A stretch of DNA of 64,000 nucleotides from DSVZ01 sp964568145 (lineage in GTDB: Bacteria > Verrucomicrobiota > Verrucomicrobiia > Limisphaerales > J093), in assembly GCA_964568145.1 (NCBI GenBank), contig CAZMOZ010000012.1:55319-119318 (forward strand), read 5' to 3'. A program made the translations under genes and the position numbers. Numbering within the stretch: the first letter of the stretch is position 1; every line of letters starts with the position of its first letter. Below, piece by piece: positions 8,506-20,040 of this stretch. Below the pieces are notes generated by a model that worked only from the letters and a program-made list of their open reading frames with translations, made no database searches and was not told the DNA's origin.

Positions 8506-9825
8506 ATGAAGTTCCGTCTGCGCTCCGCGGTGGCCGCCGGCCTCTGGCTGCTCTTCGTTCTCCCCGCCCGCCTGACCGGCGCCGAACCCGCGTACGAGGC
8601 CAAGCCCGATCACCCGTTCTTCCAGGCCTTCGCCCCGCGCAAGGCCCCGGCGCCGGCCGGGCTCGTGTTGCGCGAAGGCGACCGCCTGGCCATCTGCGGC
8701 GACTCGATCACCGAGCAGCGCATGTACTCGCGGATCATCGAGACGTACCTGACAGTGTGCGTGCCGGAGTTGAAGATCACCACGCGGCAGTTCGGCTGGT
8801 CGGGCGAGACCGCTCCGGGCTTTCTGGCGCGGATGACCAACGACGTGCTGCGCTTCCAACCCACCCTCGCCACCACCTGCTACGGCATGAACGACCACGG
8901 CTACCGCCGCTACGAGGCGCCCATCGGCGCGAAATACCGCGAGGCGATGACGGCGATTGTGCGCGCGTTTACGAACGCCGGCGCGCGCGTCATCCTCGGC
9001 TCGCCGGGCTGCGTCGGCCCGAAGGTGGCGTGGACCAAGGCCACCCAGGAGGAGATGAATCTGAACCTCTGCGAGCTGCGCAACCTAGGCATCGAGATTG
9101 CCCAGGCCGAGGGCGTGGGCTTCGCCGACGTGTTCTGGCCGATGCTCAAGGCGACTTTCTTCGCCACGCAGCGTTATGGTGACGTGTACCAGTTGCCCGG
9201 CAAGGACGGCGTGCATCCGGACTGGGCGGGCAGCTTTGTCATGGCCTATTCGTTCCTGAAAGCCATGGGGCTGAACGGCGGCATCGGCACGATCACCGCG
9301 GACCTGCAGGCCATTCAGGCCAGCGCCACGCCCGGCCACGTGGTGGACGGCTTCGCGGACGGCGAGCTGCGGATCACCAGCCAGCGCTATCCGTTTTGCG
9401 CCACCGGCGAGATCAACAAGGACACCACCATCCGCTCGGGCATGACGCTGGTGCCGTTCAACGCGGAGCTGAACCGCTTCCTGCTCGTGGTCACAAACGC
9501 CGCCGCGCCGCGGTACATCGTCACCTGGGGCAGTGGCTACCGCAGCTACACGCGCGAGCAACTGGCCAAGGGCGTGAACCTCGCCGAGGACTTCGCCCTC
9601 AACCCGTTCAGCGCGGCGTTCGACCGCGTGGACGCCGCGGTGGCCGCGAAGCAGGCTTATGAGACGCGCCAGGTGAAGACCCTCATGCACGGCGACGAAG
9701 GCCGCGCGGACAGGGAGGCGACGGTGGCGCTCACCGAAAAAGCGCGGCAGTTCTACGTGGAGGCTCTCGCCGCCGCGATGGTGCCGGTGACCCACACCAT
9801 CAAAATCACCGCCCAATCGCAATGA
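8506..9825 (+). CDS. Exported SGNH/GDSL-family hydrolase
   Basis: A 439-residue exported esterase-like enzyme. The ATG at 8506 gives a signal peptide (MKFRLRSAVAAGLWLLFVLP, cleavage near TGAEP). Block I is ICGDSITE (nucleophile Ser), block III is CYGMNDHGY (oxyanion Asn), and block V is DGVHPDWAG (Asp and His of the catalytic triad). The family removes acetyl or other acyl groups from carbohydrates and lipids; the substrate here cannot be told. The C-terminal 170 residues extend past the SGNH fold. A Tat-exported oxidoreductase gene follows after 71 bp, which fits a carbohydrate-use context. Confidence 0.88.
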   Translation: MKFRLRSAVAAGLWLLFVLPARLTGAEPAYEAKPDHPFFQAFAPRKAPAPAGLVLREGDRLAICGDSITEQRMYSRIIETYLTVCVPELKITTRQFGWSGETAPGFLARMTNDVLRFQPTLATTCYGMNDHGYRRYEAPIGAKYREAMTAIVRAFTNAGARVILGSPGCVGPKVAWTKATQEEMNLNLCELRNLGIEIAQAEGVGFADVFWPMLKATFFATQRYGDVYQLPGKDGVHPDWAGSFVMAYSFLKAMGLNGGIGTITADLQAIQASATPGHVVDGFADGELRITSQRYPFCATGEINKDTTIRSGMTLVPFNAELNRFLLVVTNAAAPRYIVTWGSGYRSYTREQLAKGVNLAEDFALNPFSAAFDRVDAAVAAKQAYETRQVKTLMHGDEGRADREATVALTEKARQFYVEALAAAMVPVTHTIKITAQSQ

Positions 9826-9896
9826 AGCCCGAAAGGGGTGGCCGCACGAAGGCACAAAGAGCGCAAGAGCCTGAATTCCCCCAACCCCAGTCCATC

Positions 9897-11147
9897 ATGA
9901 AAACCCCGCCTCGCACCACGACCTCCACACTCAGCCGTCGCACCTTTCTGGGGCGGAGCCTGGGCGTGGCCGCCGTGCCCCCGGTTCTTTCCGCCAGATT
10001 GTCCGCTCAAACGCCCGCTGGTGCGGAAGCCGCGCCACCGGCCGGGCCGCGGATCAAGCTGGGCGTGATCGGTTGCGGTGGTCGCGGGCTCTGGATTGCC
10101 AGGCTATTCCAGGCCCACGGCGGCTACGACCTGTGGGCGGTGGCGGATTACTTTCCCGCGGTGGCCGATGTCGCCGGCAACGCGCTGGGTGTGGACCCGG
10201 CCCGCCGGTTCTCCGGGCTCGACGGCTACCGGCGGTTGCTGGACAGCGGCGTGCAAGCCGTGGCCCTCGAGACGCCGCCGTATTTCTTCCCGGAACACGC
10301 CCGGGCGGCGGTGACGGCGGGCAAACACGTTTACATGGCCAAGCCCGTGGCCGTGGACGTGCCGGGCTGCCTCGCCATCGAAGCCGCCGCCAGACAGGCC
10401 ACACAGGCGCGGCAGGTCTTTTTCGTGGATTACCAGATGCCCACCGATCCGCACAACCGCGAGGTGGTGCGGCGTGTCCACGCGGGCGAACTCGGACCGG
10501 TGCAGATGGTGGACAGTCATTACTACGCCGGGACGTTTCCCGACCCGGCACCGCAGGACACCATCGCCGGCCGCCTGGAGCGGCTCATCTGGGTGAACGA
10601 CGTGGCGCTGGGCGGCAGTTACCACGTGAACGCCTGCATCCATGCCGTGGACGCCGCGTTGTGGGTGGCAGGCCGCCGGCCGGTGGCGGCGTCGGCGCGG
10701 GCGCGGCGCGGCCGGCCGAACGCGCACGGCGACAGCGCCGACGTCTTCGCCGTGCTATTCGATTTCGAGGACGACTTGATCTGGGTGCATCGCGGCAAGC
10801 ACCTCGACAATCAGACCGGCTTCGACGTCACCTGCCAGGTGCAAGGCCAGCGCGGCCACGCGCAAATCGGCTACGGCGGCCAGGCGTTTTTGCGCAGCGC
10901 GGATGATGCCTGTCGTGGCGAGGTGCAGAACCTTTACGAAGCCGGCGCGGCGCGGAACATCGCGGAATTTCACCGCCTCGTCACCGCCGGCAACACGGCC
11001 AACGACACCGTGCGGCGTTCGGTGGACGGCGCGCTGGTCACGATTCTGGCGCGCGAAGCCGCGCGCCGGCGCACCCACCTCACCCTGACGCAACTGCTCG
11101 CTGAAAATCAGCGGCTCGAGGTGGACCTGCGCGGTTTGAAGCAGTGA
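9897..11147 (+). CDS. Tat-exported Gfo/Idh/MocA-family oxidoreductase
   Basis: A 416-residue NAD(P)-dependent oxidoreductase. Starting at the ATG at 9897 it has a twin-arginine signal (LSRRTFLGRSLGVAAVPPVL). The Rossmann motif is KLGVIGCGGRGLWIARLF, and the family E-K-P-like motif appears as YMAKPVAVDVPG. Members oxidise or reduce sugars and sugar derivatives outside the cytoplasm when Tat-exported, carrying their cofactor through. The substrate is unknown. An in-frame ATG at 9822 overlaps the previous gene and would put 25 extra residues before the Tat signal, so the downstream start was chosen. Confidence 0.9.
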   Translation: MKTPPRTTTSTLSRRTFLGRSLGVAAVPPVLSARLSAQTPAGAEAAPPAGPRIKLGVIGCGGRGLWIARLFQAHGGYDLWAVADYFPAVADVAGNALGVDPARRFSGLDGYRRLLDSGVQAVALETPPYFFPEHARAAVTAGKHVYMAKPVAVDVPGCLAIEAAARQATQARQVFFVDYQMPTDPHNREVVRRVHAGELGPVQMVDSHYYAGTFPDPAPQDTIAGRLERLIWVNDVALGGSYHVNACIHAVDAALWVAGRRPVAASARARRGRPNAHGDSADVFAVLFDFEDDLIWVHRGKHLDNQTGFDVTCQVQGQRGHAQIGYGGQAFLRSADDACRGEVQNLYEAGAARNIAEFHRLVTAGNTANDTVRRSVDGALVTILAREAARRRTHLTLTQLLAENQRLEVDLRGLKQ

Positions 11148-11180
11148 GGCGGCCGTTGACGCTGGCTGCCCGCCGTTTCG

Positions 11181-11240
11181 ACCCGAAAACCAAGTTGGGC
11201 AGGCGGGACGCACTACGCTACGGCCAACTTCGGTTTTCGA
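11181..11240. repeat. Dispersed palindromic repeat (60-bp family), copy B
   Basis: The best-preserved copy: CGAAAACCAAGTTGGGCAGG at the left and GGCCAACTTCGGTTTTCG at the right form the inverted arms. It lies between the convergent oxidoreductase and purL genes, so it could act as a bidirectional terminator hairpin. Confidence 0.85.
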
Positions 11241-11242
11241 TT

Positions 11243-13669
<2,427 letters not shown>

Positions 13670-13804
13670 GATTTCGGGCCGCGTGCGACCGCCGGTATCC
13701 GGGGCGGCGGCGTCCGCGGCGGGCGCAGACTAAGCGGCGGCAAGCGGGAGCGTCAAATGCGCCGTCCCCAGGTTGGCCTGGCTGGCGTGGGGCAAACAGG
13801 GTAC

Positions 13805-14182
13805 TCAAACCGAACGCAGGGCCAACTGGTCGTCCGAGTTCAACTGCAGAAGCTGAACCGTGGCGCGCCCGCAGGCGGTCTTGCCGACGATGGGGATGCC
13901 CCGCCATTCAAAATGGTCCCCCCAGCGTTGGCGACGCGGATGAAACAACTCGGTGACCAGCCCGGTCAGCGGGTCCACGCCCGTCAGGTTGCGTCCTTTG
14001 TGGAGATTGCAGTCAATGCAGGCCGGGTCCGGATTCACGAGATTGTCCGAGCCACCGTGAACCTTCAGGATGACGTGCTCGATGTGCAGCGCCGCAAGCG
14101 GCGAGTCTTCCTGGCGCAAACCGCAGTACTCGCAGCGATTTCCCGCCCGTTCCCGCACCCGCGCCCGCGTCGGCGCATCCAT
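13805..14182 (-). CDS. HNH endonuclease-family protein
   Basis: A 125-residue protein. CEYCGLRQ and CIDCNLHKG supply four zinc-binding cysteines, and IEHVILKVHGG plus NLHKGRN give the HNH signature. The family cuts DNA as stand-alone nucleases, often of unknown role. The gene begins 3 bp after the stop of the small gene at 14186-14449, so the two are coupled. It lies on the same strand as purL but is separated from it by 135 bp. Confidence 0.85.
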   Translation of the reverse strand: MDAPTRARVRERAGNRCEYCGLRQEDSPLAALHIEHVILKVHGGSDNLVNPDPACIDCNLHKGRNLTGVDPLTGLVTELFHPRRQRWGDHFEWRGIPIVGKTACGRATVQLLQLNSDDQLALRSV

Positions 14183-14185
14183 GAT

Positions 14186-14449
14186 TCAGCGCGGCTGGCC
14201 GCTCACTTCCCGGGCAAGGCGTTGGAGAATGGCGATGAACTTGTTGGCCCGGACGTAGCCTTCGTACTCCTCCCGTTCGGCGTCGGTCAGCCGGCCCTCG
14301 GTGGATTTCGCGGCCAGTTCCTCGATGCGGGTCTGGATCTCCGGCGCCGGACGAAACCCCAGCACGACCTCAACCTTGCCCGGCAGCACCATTTCCGCCA
14401 GCGGACGCACGCCGCGGTCGAAGGCGCTCAACTCACTTCCGATAGCCAT
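14186..14449 (-). CDS. Small protein coupled to HNH nuclease
   Basis: An 87-residue soluble, helical, charged protein. The ATG at 14449 is chosen because the residues in front of it are non-homologous filler that runs through a repeat. Visible marks are LPGKVEVVLGFRPAPEIQTR and LTDAEREEYEGYVRANKFIA. I recall this type of small helical protein upstream of HNH genes in other bacteria but know no function. The nearly overlapping arrangement with the nuclease gene suggests a two-gene module; a toxin/antitoxin-like relation is only a guess. Confidence 0.65.
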   Translation of the reverse strand: MAIGSELSAFDRGVRPLAEMVLPGKVEVVLGFRPAPEIQTRIEELAAKSTEGRLTDAEREEYEGYVRANKFIAILQRLAREVSGQPR

Positions 14450-14533
14450 GAAGGCGAGAATTAACCCCGGCACAACTTGTTCAAGTCGCAATGCCACGGA
14501 GCTAAGCTCGTGGGCTGCGCCGCTGCCAACTCT

Positions 14534-14558
14534 GGTGGGGCGAGACTCAGTCGAGCCC
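14534..14558. repeat. 25-bp imperfect palindromic repeat, copy 1
   Basis: GGTGGGGCGAGACT followed by CAGTCGAGCCC. The same 25-mer occurs at 42226-42250 (one base different) and inverted at 45008-45032. It lies just upstream of the small gene at 14186-14449. Confidence 0.8.
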
Positions 14559-14730
14559 TGCCTTCGCCGGAACCAACCGCCAAGGCGCCATGAACGCCAA
14601 GTTGAATGACATTCCCTGCGGGAGCGCGACAACTTCTCGAGTGGCGAACGCAGCCACCCGCGCCCCGGCGAACTGAAAATCTTCGCATGGCTGCGGGGCT
14701 TGCTGCCGCGTCAGTCCAGCCTCCATGGCC

Positions 14731-15042
14731 TCAAGGCACCTCGCGGATGCGGAAGTAGCGACCCGTGGCGCCCGCGTCGAACTCGTTTTCGATGGTTTCG
14801 GACCAGGCGGTGAACTGCTGGCCGGCCGGTGCCCACCAGGTCAAGTCGGTCGAGGATTCCAGCACGTACTTGCGTCCCAGCACCACCCTCTGGGTCACCT
14901 TCACCCGCATAACCTCGACGGTCAGGCTGGGCATGAACGGTGGCGAGGCGATCTTCATTGTCGGAGCACCGGTGTATCCGCTGCCCGTGGAGATGTGGTT
15001 GATGACGACATCGAACATCCAACCATCCGGATACCCGCTCAA
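14731..15042 (-). pseudogene. Fragment of an exported repeat/LamG-type protein (C-terminal end)
   Basis: A 103-codon open frame without a credible start: an in-frame stop lies just upstream and no signal peptide is present. The translated part (YVLESSTDLTWWAPAG then GRYFRIREVP) resembles the end of large exported verrucomicrobial proteins that close with an ESSTDL...W.P motif. It is best read as the tail of a lost gene. It is followed by the hicB remnant upstream on the same strand. Confidence 0.5.
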
Positions 15043-15054
15043 TGCGGGCGCATC

Positions 15055-15258
15055 TCAGTTTCTTGCAGGGTCGAAGGCGGTGCGGAGGAAGAGCAGCGCC
15101 CAGCGGTCGTTGCGCCGGGAGCGTTTCAGCGCCGCGCGAACCTTTGGGGGCGGGGAATCGCCATGCTCGATGCAAGATTCCACGAGCCGGCGGGCGACAT
15201 CTTGGGCGATTTCCATTGTCTCGGTGACGGTCCGCCCCTGAGCCACCAAGCCCGGCCA
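15055..15258 (-). pseudogene. hicB antitoxin remnant
   Basis: The translation WPGLVAQGRTVTETMEIAQD followed by VARRLVESC matches the C-terminal half of HicB-type antitoxins (P-G-x-x-x-Q-G-x-T, then a helix). The N-terminal half is missing: upstream the frame runs through palindromic repeat sequence (15262-15501). No hicA is adjacent. It is a decayed toxin-antitoxin fragment. Confidence 0.5.
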
Positions 15259-15261
15259 GTC

Positions 15262-15501
15262 GGCGCTCGTCGCTTGGTGGCCGGCCGCTGGCTCAGAGGC
15301 CGGGGCGTCGCTCCTCAGCGAGGGGCGACCCACCGCCCGGGCGGCGTTGAAACGCCGCACTCCAGACGCTGCGCGCGGGGCGGGCTCGTGACATGGACGC
15401 CAGCTTGTGGCCTGGGCCAATCTTCTGGTGCTTTCGGGGAACGGCCGCAGTCTGACGGCCTGAGCCAAGCTTTCGGAGGGGCGAGCATCGCGAGCCCCAA
15501 C
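15262..15501. repeat. Mosaic of short palindromic repeats
   Basis: Includes GGCGGCGTTGAAACGCCGC at about 15341-15359 and GGAGGGGCGAGCATCGCGAG near 15475. Such units are intergenic repeats; here they truncate the hicB remnant. No gene is supported between 15262 and 15636. Confidence 0.5.
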
Positions 15502-15636
15502 ATTTTCCCCCCGGCCGCGGTGCCGCGCGGCCCTACCGTGCCCGGAGATTGCCTCCCCCCGGCAGGGCGCCGCTGCGCCGGCGCCGGTTGGGGTGGCCGG
15601 GACAGTTGCGCTGCGCCGCTCCAGGACCGGTCGGGT

Positions 15637-18600
15637 TCAGTTCACGTAAAACGCCGTCACCGTGGTCCGGCCCTTGAGCTTGGGCAGTTCCACCCATTCT
15701 TTCCCAGCGTCGAAATTGGTCCACGGCTGGCCGTTCACCTCGACGCGCTGGATGGGTTTTTCGCCCGGATGGCGGAAGCGGAGCAGAATTTGTTTAGGGG
15801 CACGCCGAAGGGATAGAGCGGGTTGGAACTCGGCTGCCGCTCGCGGACCCGCGGCTTTCGCGGGCTCGGCGAGCCCGCGGTCACCCAGCGGCTCCACCAC
15901 CGCCGTGATCTGGCCGCTGTTGGCCTTGGATTCAAACCTCAGGCTCATCGGCCCGAAATGCGTGGCGGCGCGCTCGATGGCCACCTTCTCGTCATCCGCC
16001 AGCCACGCGCGCGGGATCGCCATGCCCAGCCGCAACACGTCATCGCCGCGGTCGTCTTCGATGAACATCAGCCGCAGCCAGTAGGTCGAGTTCGACTCAT
16101 CGCTGGACTTGTAGTGGTCGCCGCGCCAGTCGCCCAAATCGGGCAATGGATGCTCGCACATCATCTGCGTGTCCGGGTAATAGCACGACGCGAAGGCGTT
16201 GAAGTAAGCGCGGAGGAAGTGCTTGATCTCGTCGCGCAGCAGGTACGGGTGCGGCGAGCAGAGCAGGTTCGGCTGCATCGAAATGCCGCCCCGGCTGAAC
16301 CACTGCGCGCCGTGTTTCTCCCACGAGTAGCCGTAGCGGTCGGACAGGTAGAGGTTGTCCTCGTAATCCTGCAGGATCGGCAGCGCCATCGGGTCGTGGG
16401 GCGGCATCAGACCGGTGCGCAGCAGGTAGATCGGGCCTTCAAGCGTTACGGTGATCCAGCCAAACGTCCGGCCGCGCCGGTGAACTTCGCTCGGGATTTG
16501 CGGAACCCAAGTGCCGTCGCGCAATGGCACCAGCGGCGCGCGCACACTCGCTTCCTTGAACGCCGCGAGAATGTCGCGGCGATACTCGTCCGCCTCGGCC
16601 TGGAGCGCCTTCGCCTCGGGATGCTCGATGTCCGCCAGCACGCGGGCCAGGGCGTCGAGCCCCCACCAACTGAAGACGTTGTTCGACAGCCAGCAGCGCC
16701 AGTCGCCGATGTCTTCGAGCGAACCGGGTGGGAGCAGACCGCGCTCGATGGCGCGCAGGCCGGTGAGGTTCTTGGTGCGGGCGCGCTCCTGCGCGATCCA
16801 GCGGCAGGCCTTGATCAATTGGTTTGCGTGGCGCGTGAGCCAGGCCTTGTCGCCGGTGTACCGGTAATGCTCAGCCATGGCCCACAGGATCCAGCCGTGG
16901 TGCTGGTTGTAGCCGCCAGATTCCCAGCCGCGCGCGCCGTAGAACATGCCGTCGGCGGTCGAGTAATCGCCCTGCAGCTTTACCGTGCCCTGGTACTCGA
17001 GCCAGGTGTCGAGACAGCGTTCCGCCTCGGCGTGGAAACCCCGGCGGTCGAGGTCGGTGACCATCATGCACGACTCGTTGCCATAGACGCCGTAGCTGAA
17101 GCTGCCGACGCGGGCCATCAAGCGGTCGGCGCCGACTTCGCAGCCGCAATTGATCAGCAGGTGCGAGACGTGGGCGCGGTAGAAGTTGTTGATCTCGGGA
17201 ATGGGCGTGGTGATCTGCGCGCCGGACTCGACGCGCGAGCGCCAGAAACTTTTCACGCGGCGGAACTCGGCGTCGAAGTCGAGGTCGCGCAGACGGGCGA
17301 TTTCCTCCGGCTGGTCCAAGGTGATGAATGGAATGCGCAGCACCATGTAGCCGTCGGTGCCGGGCGGCATGTTGCCGGCGAAATGAATCTTGCCGTTGTC
17401 CGGCGCGCCTCGCACGGCACCCTGGACTTCGACGGCGGCGCGGAGGCGCTCGATTGGCGGCGTCGCCGGCGCGGTGCCTTGGGTCTGACTGCCGGCGGGG
17501 ACGCCGGCGCTCCCAGTCGCGAACAGCAGGCCGTCACGCATCGTGAGCGGCACGGCCTTGCCGTCGGCACGAAGCGATACCGTGGCGTGGGCCAGACGGT
17601 ATTCCCGGGCGATATTCCGTCCGTGGATTTTAACCATGAGCACGGCGGTGTCGTCGGCTTGCACGTCTGGAAAACCGAGGCTTCCCGGCTCGAGGCGCGT
17701 GACGAACGCGGTCTGCGTGTAACGGATGCCGTCGCGCTCCCATTCGGTGTTCATGACCGGCAGGCACTCGTCTTCGATCCACCGGCGCGCGGGCTCGCCG
17801 TCGGGCATGCCGAAATCATAGTCGAGCCTGCCACCGCCCCATTTCAGTCGGCCACTGTCCTTGCCGCGCGGCTGGTCAATGCGGTCATTCACGCAGAAAA
17901 CCGAGCCGTCCGGATTCACGCCGAAGCGCTGGCGCCCGCCTTCGGTGCCGACCGGCAGGTAAATCCGGCCGGGCTTGGGCGGCTGCCCGGCGAGCGCGTT
18001 GGCGAGGGATTGTTCGGGCTCGGTGAAGACGCGGGAGTGGAGCGAACGTTGCTCCGGCTGTTGTCGCTGTTCTTCGGCCTGCGCTGCGGCGCGTTCAAAG
18101 GAATCCTGGTGATCCCATGGCTGGATCAGCACGCCGAGGGTTGGCGCGAACACCCGGGTTCCCGTCGCGACGGTGGCGGGATCGAAGCTGAACGCGCCGT
18201 CAGCGCCCCGCACAGTGACGACCGTGTGATCGAACGAATTGAGATTCGGGCTCGCGGCGTACCAGATCAGCGCCAGCTGCTCACCGGGCTTGCCTTCGGG
18301 ATCTTCGCCGAACTCGCCGATGCCTCGCTGCACCGGATAGTGTGCCGTGCCGTTGAAGGCCTCGACCCGCGAGGACTTCGCCGCGTCGGCGTTCTGCCAG
18401 CGGAGCGCAACCCAAGTCCGGCGCCACACCGCATCCGTGTACGTCTCGAGCTTCTCCACCGTCGGCGCCGAAGCGTCGAAAAGCAGCCGCAGCTTCATCG
18501 TCGTGCGGTACTCGGCGCTGAAGTCTTTCAGGTCGGGAAACTCCGCCGCGTTGATGTGGCGGAAGGTGTAGGTCCAGGTCGTGCCGTCGGCTTGAAGGTA

Positions 18601-19089
18601 AACGTCGGCGTCGCGCCAGCGGCCCTGGTAGAGATCGCCGAGGTGGCCCCAGCCAGACTCGCCCGCGCCGGCCGGGCGATCGCGCGGGACACGGTGCCGC
18701 GGCCACTGCGATTGCCACCACTGAAGTTTCGCCGTTTCAGCCACGGGCGGCGTCTCCGCGAACGTGACGACCACGCGGTGAATGTCCCGCGGGTCTTCCC
18801 ACCAGATGCCAACGTCGCGGCCGTTCTCCCACGACGCACGCTCGCCCCACGGCGCCACGTCCACCGGCGCGCCGACGGTGAGGTTCAAGCTGGTGGTCCG
18901 GGCTTCCGCTCCGTGGCCCGGCCCCGCCTGTAATCCGGCGAGGCAGATCCCGGCCAGCCCGGCGAACCGCTTCGCCCGTCCAAGCCGTGAGCACCTTGAA
19001 GATGGAGAACGCAAAGTCTGAAGGCCGGTCACGATTCTATTCCACGCGACGTGCGCGCACGGGCCGGCTGGTTGGCGGTCATCGTTCAT
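15637..19089 (-). CDS. Large exported six-hairpin glycosidase-like protein
   Basis: An approximately 1150-residue protein. A signal-peptide-like stretch (AKRFAGLAGICLAGLQAGPG) lies about 40 residues after the ATG at 19089; a GTG about 20 codons later is an alternative start. The N-terminal third is beta-rich; the central and C-terminal part (about residues 600-1050) has the alternating helices, aromatic residues and YSTADGMFYGARGWESGGYN / WGLDALARVL pattern of (alpha/alpha)6 glycosidases such as GH78/GH95-like enzymes. The catalytic acids cannot be assigned from sequence alone. Two segments (GSAGVPAGSQTQG, and GLAEPAKAAGPRAAAEF near the C-terminus) are encoded by palindromic repeat DNA. It is monocistronic. 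The role would be polysaccharide breakdown outside the cytoplasm. Confidence 0.75.
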   Translation of the reverse strand: MNDDRQPAGPCAHVAWNRIVTGLQTLRSPSSRCSRLGRAKRFAGLAGICLAGLQAGPGHGAEARTTSLNLTVGAPVDVAPWGERASWENGRDVGIWWEDPRDIHRVVVTFAETPPVAETAKLQWWQSQWPRHRVPRDRPAGAGESGWGHLGDLYQGRWRDADVYLQADGTTWTYTFRHINAAEFPDLKDFSAEYRTTMKLRLLFDASAPTVEKLETYTDAVWRRTWVALRWQNADAAKSSRVEAFNGTAHYPVQRGIGEFGEDPEGKPGEQLALIWYAASPNLNSFDHTVVTVRGADGAFSFDPATVATGTRVFAPTLGVLIQPWDHQDSFERAAAQAEEQRQQPEQRSLHSRVFTEPEQSLANALAGQPPKPGRIYLPVGTEGGRQRFGVNPDGSVFCVNDRIDQPRGKDSGRLKWGGGRLDYDFGMPDGEPARRWIEDECLPVMNTEWERDGIRYTQTAFVTRLEPGSLGFPDVQADDTAVLMVKIHGRNIAREYRLAHATVSLRADGKAVPLTMRDGLLFATGSAGVPAGSQTQGTAPATPPIERLRAAVEVQGAVRGAPDNGKIHFAGNMPPGTDGYMVLRIPFITLDQPEEIARLRDLDFDAEFRRVKSFWRSRVESGAQITTPIPEINNFYRAHVSHLLINCGCEVGADRLMARVGSFSYGVYGNESCMMVTDLDRRGFHAEAERCLDTWLEYQGTVKLQGDYSTADGMFYGARGWESGGYNQHHGWILWAMAEHYRYTGDKAWLTRHANQLIKACRWIAQERARTKNLTGLRAIERGLLPPGSLEDIGDWRCWLSNNVFSWWGLDALARVLADIEHPEAKALQAEADEYRRDILAAFKEASVRAPLVPLRDGTWVPQIPSEVHRRGRTFGWITVTLEGPIYLLRTGLMPPHDPMALPILQDYEDNLYLSDRYGYSWEKHGAQWFSRGGISMQPNLLCSPHPYLLRDEIKHFLRAYFNAFASCYYPDTQMMCEHPLPDLGDWRGDHYKSSDESNSTYWLRLMFIEDDRGDDVLRLGMAIPRAWLADDEKVAIERAATHFGPMSLRFESKANSGQITAVVEPLGDRGLAEPAKAAGPRAAAEFQPALSLRRAPKQILLRFRHPGEKPIQRVEVNGQPWTNFDAGKEWVELPKLKGRTTVTAFYVN
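17487..17518. repeat. Palindromic repeat inside the glycosidase gene
   Basis: GACTGCCGGCG on one side and CGCCGGCGCTCCCAGTC on the other form an inverted repeat; it is read in frame as part of GSAGVPAGSQTQG. This kind of repeat is usually intergenic. Confidence 0.6.
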
Positions 19090-19402
19090 AAGGAGGTGGG
19101 GAACATCTAGCCGCATCGCACCGCGCTGGCAATGCCGGTTGAGCGGGTTCGCCGCCGGACGCTGCCCGCCAACGTTTCCGACTTCCGGGCCGGCGGCGCG
19201 AAGCGGGCCACCAGGCTTTGTGTCCGGCGGTGGGCGGGTCGCCCGGCGGACAAGCGGCGGCGGATGGCCTCGGCGGGCACGGCCTGCCCACGCCTCACGC
19301 GCCAGCGTCCGCGCCGTCAAACAAGCCCTCCTGCTCAGGCGCGTCCCAAGGGAACGGTTCTGGAAGCTGGCGGGCGGTGCCCCGCGCGCTTGAGATCGTC
19401 CT

Positions 19403-19432
19403 TTGACATTGGCAATAATGCTGGTTACTTGT
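19403..19432 (+). promoter_or_regulatory. Candidate sigma-70 type promoter
   Basis: A perfect TTGACA at 19403-19408 is followed after 17-18 bp by TTACTT/TACTTG in a locally AT-rich stretch, about 80 bp before the PEP-CTERM gene start at 19511. The -10 match is weak, so this is tentative. Confidence 0.4.
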
Positions 19433-19510
19433 TTAAATAAGCGAGCAACCAGAGAATCGAACTTAAGCCGAAACGAACCGGAACCGCGTGAGCCTTCACG
19501 CCGCCTGACC

Positions 19511-20011
19511 ATGATGACGCTGAAATCCAATCCGCTTCCCCTGCTGGGCTTTTTGGCGGCGTTGCTGCCAACCGCCCAGGCCGCCCTTTTCGTGACCGGC
19601 ACGATCACCCCCCTGGGCGCGTCGTTCCGATACGACCTGACGGTTGAAAACACCGGCCCGGACGATTACGTGCTGGTGACGATTGATGCCCCGTTGGGCG
19701 ATCCGTTAATCGGCCCGACGTTAACGGGCCCGGCCGGCTCCCAAGCCTCATACGACGCCGGGCTGGGCCTGCTGGACTTGGTCGAAGACACTGATTTCTT
19801 CGCGGCAGGGTCGGTGGCGGGGCTGTTCACGTTTGAAAGTCTGGCTGGTCCGGGCGAGGCCTTTTCCAGTTTCAACGCCCTGACGCCTCTGGGCGGGACG
19901 GCGGCCGGAAACCTCCAATTGCGGGTCATCCCCGAGCCGGCCGGCGCGGGGATAGCTCTGGCGCTGGGGCTGCTGGCCGCCGCGTTCGGCTTTCGTCGCA
20001 AGTTCCGTTGA
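19511..20011 (+). CDS. Small PEP-CTERM sorted exported protein
   Basis: A 166-residue exported protein. The ATG at 19511 (or the adjacent one at 19514) places a signal peptide at the N-terminus (SNPLPLLGFLAALLPTAQA). The C-terminus is PEP-CTERM: VIPEPAGAG, a hydrophobic helix, then FRRKFR. The body is a short beta-rich domain (FRYDLTVENTGPDDYVLVTI) like those of other short PEP-CTERM proteins. The DUF4331 gene starts 29 bp after its stop, so they are likely one operon, together with the TPR gene. Confidence 0.85.
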   Translation: MMTLKSNPLPLLGFLAALLPTAQAALFVTGTITPLGASFRYDLTVENTGPDDYVLVTIDAPLGDPLIGPTLTGPAGSQASYDAGLGLLDLVEDTDFFAAGSVAGLFTFESLAGPGEAFSSFNALTPLGGTAAGNLQLRVIPEPAGAGIALALGLLAAAFGFRRKFR

Positions 20012-20040
20012 TTCACCCTTCACCCTTGAAAACCTCCGCC

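Noticed and set aside
15823..18933. A 1036-codon open frame on the plus strand, opposite the glycosidase gene
   Set aside because: High GC keeps the opposite frame open. Its translation is rich in R, A, G and H without any family motif, while the minus strand gives a coherent enzyme.
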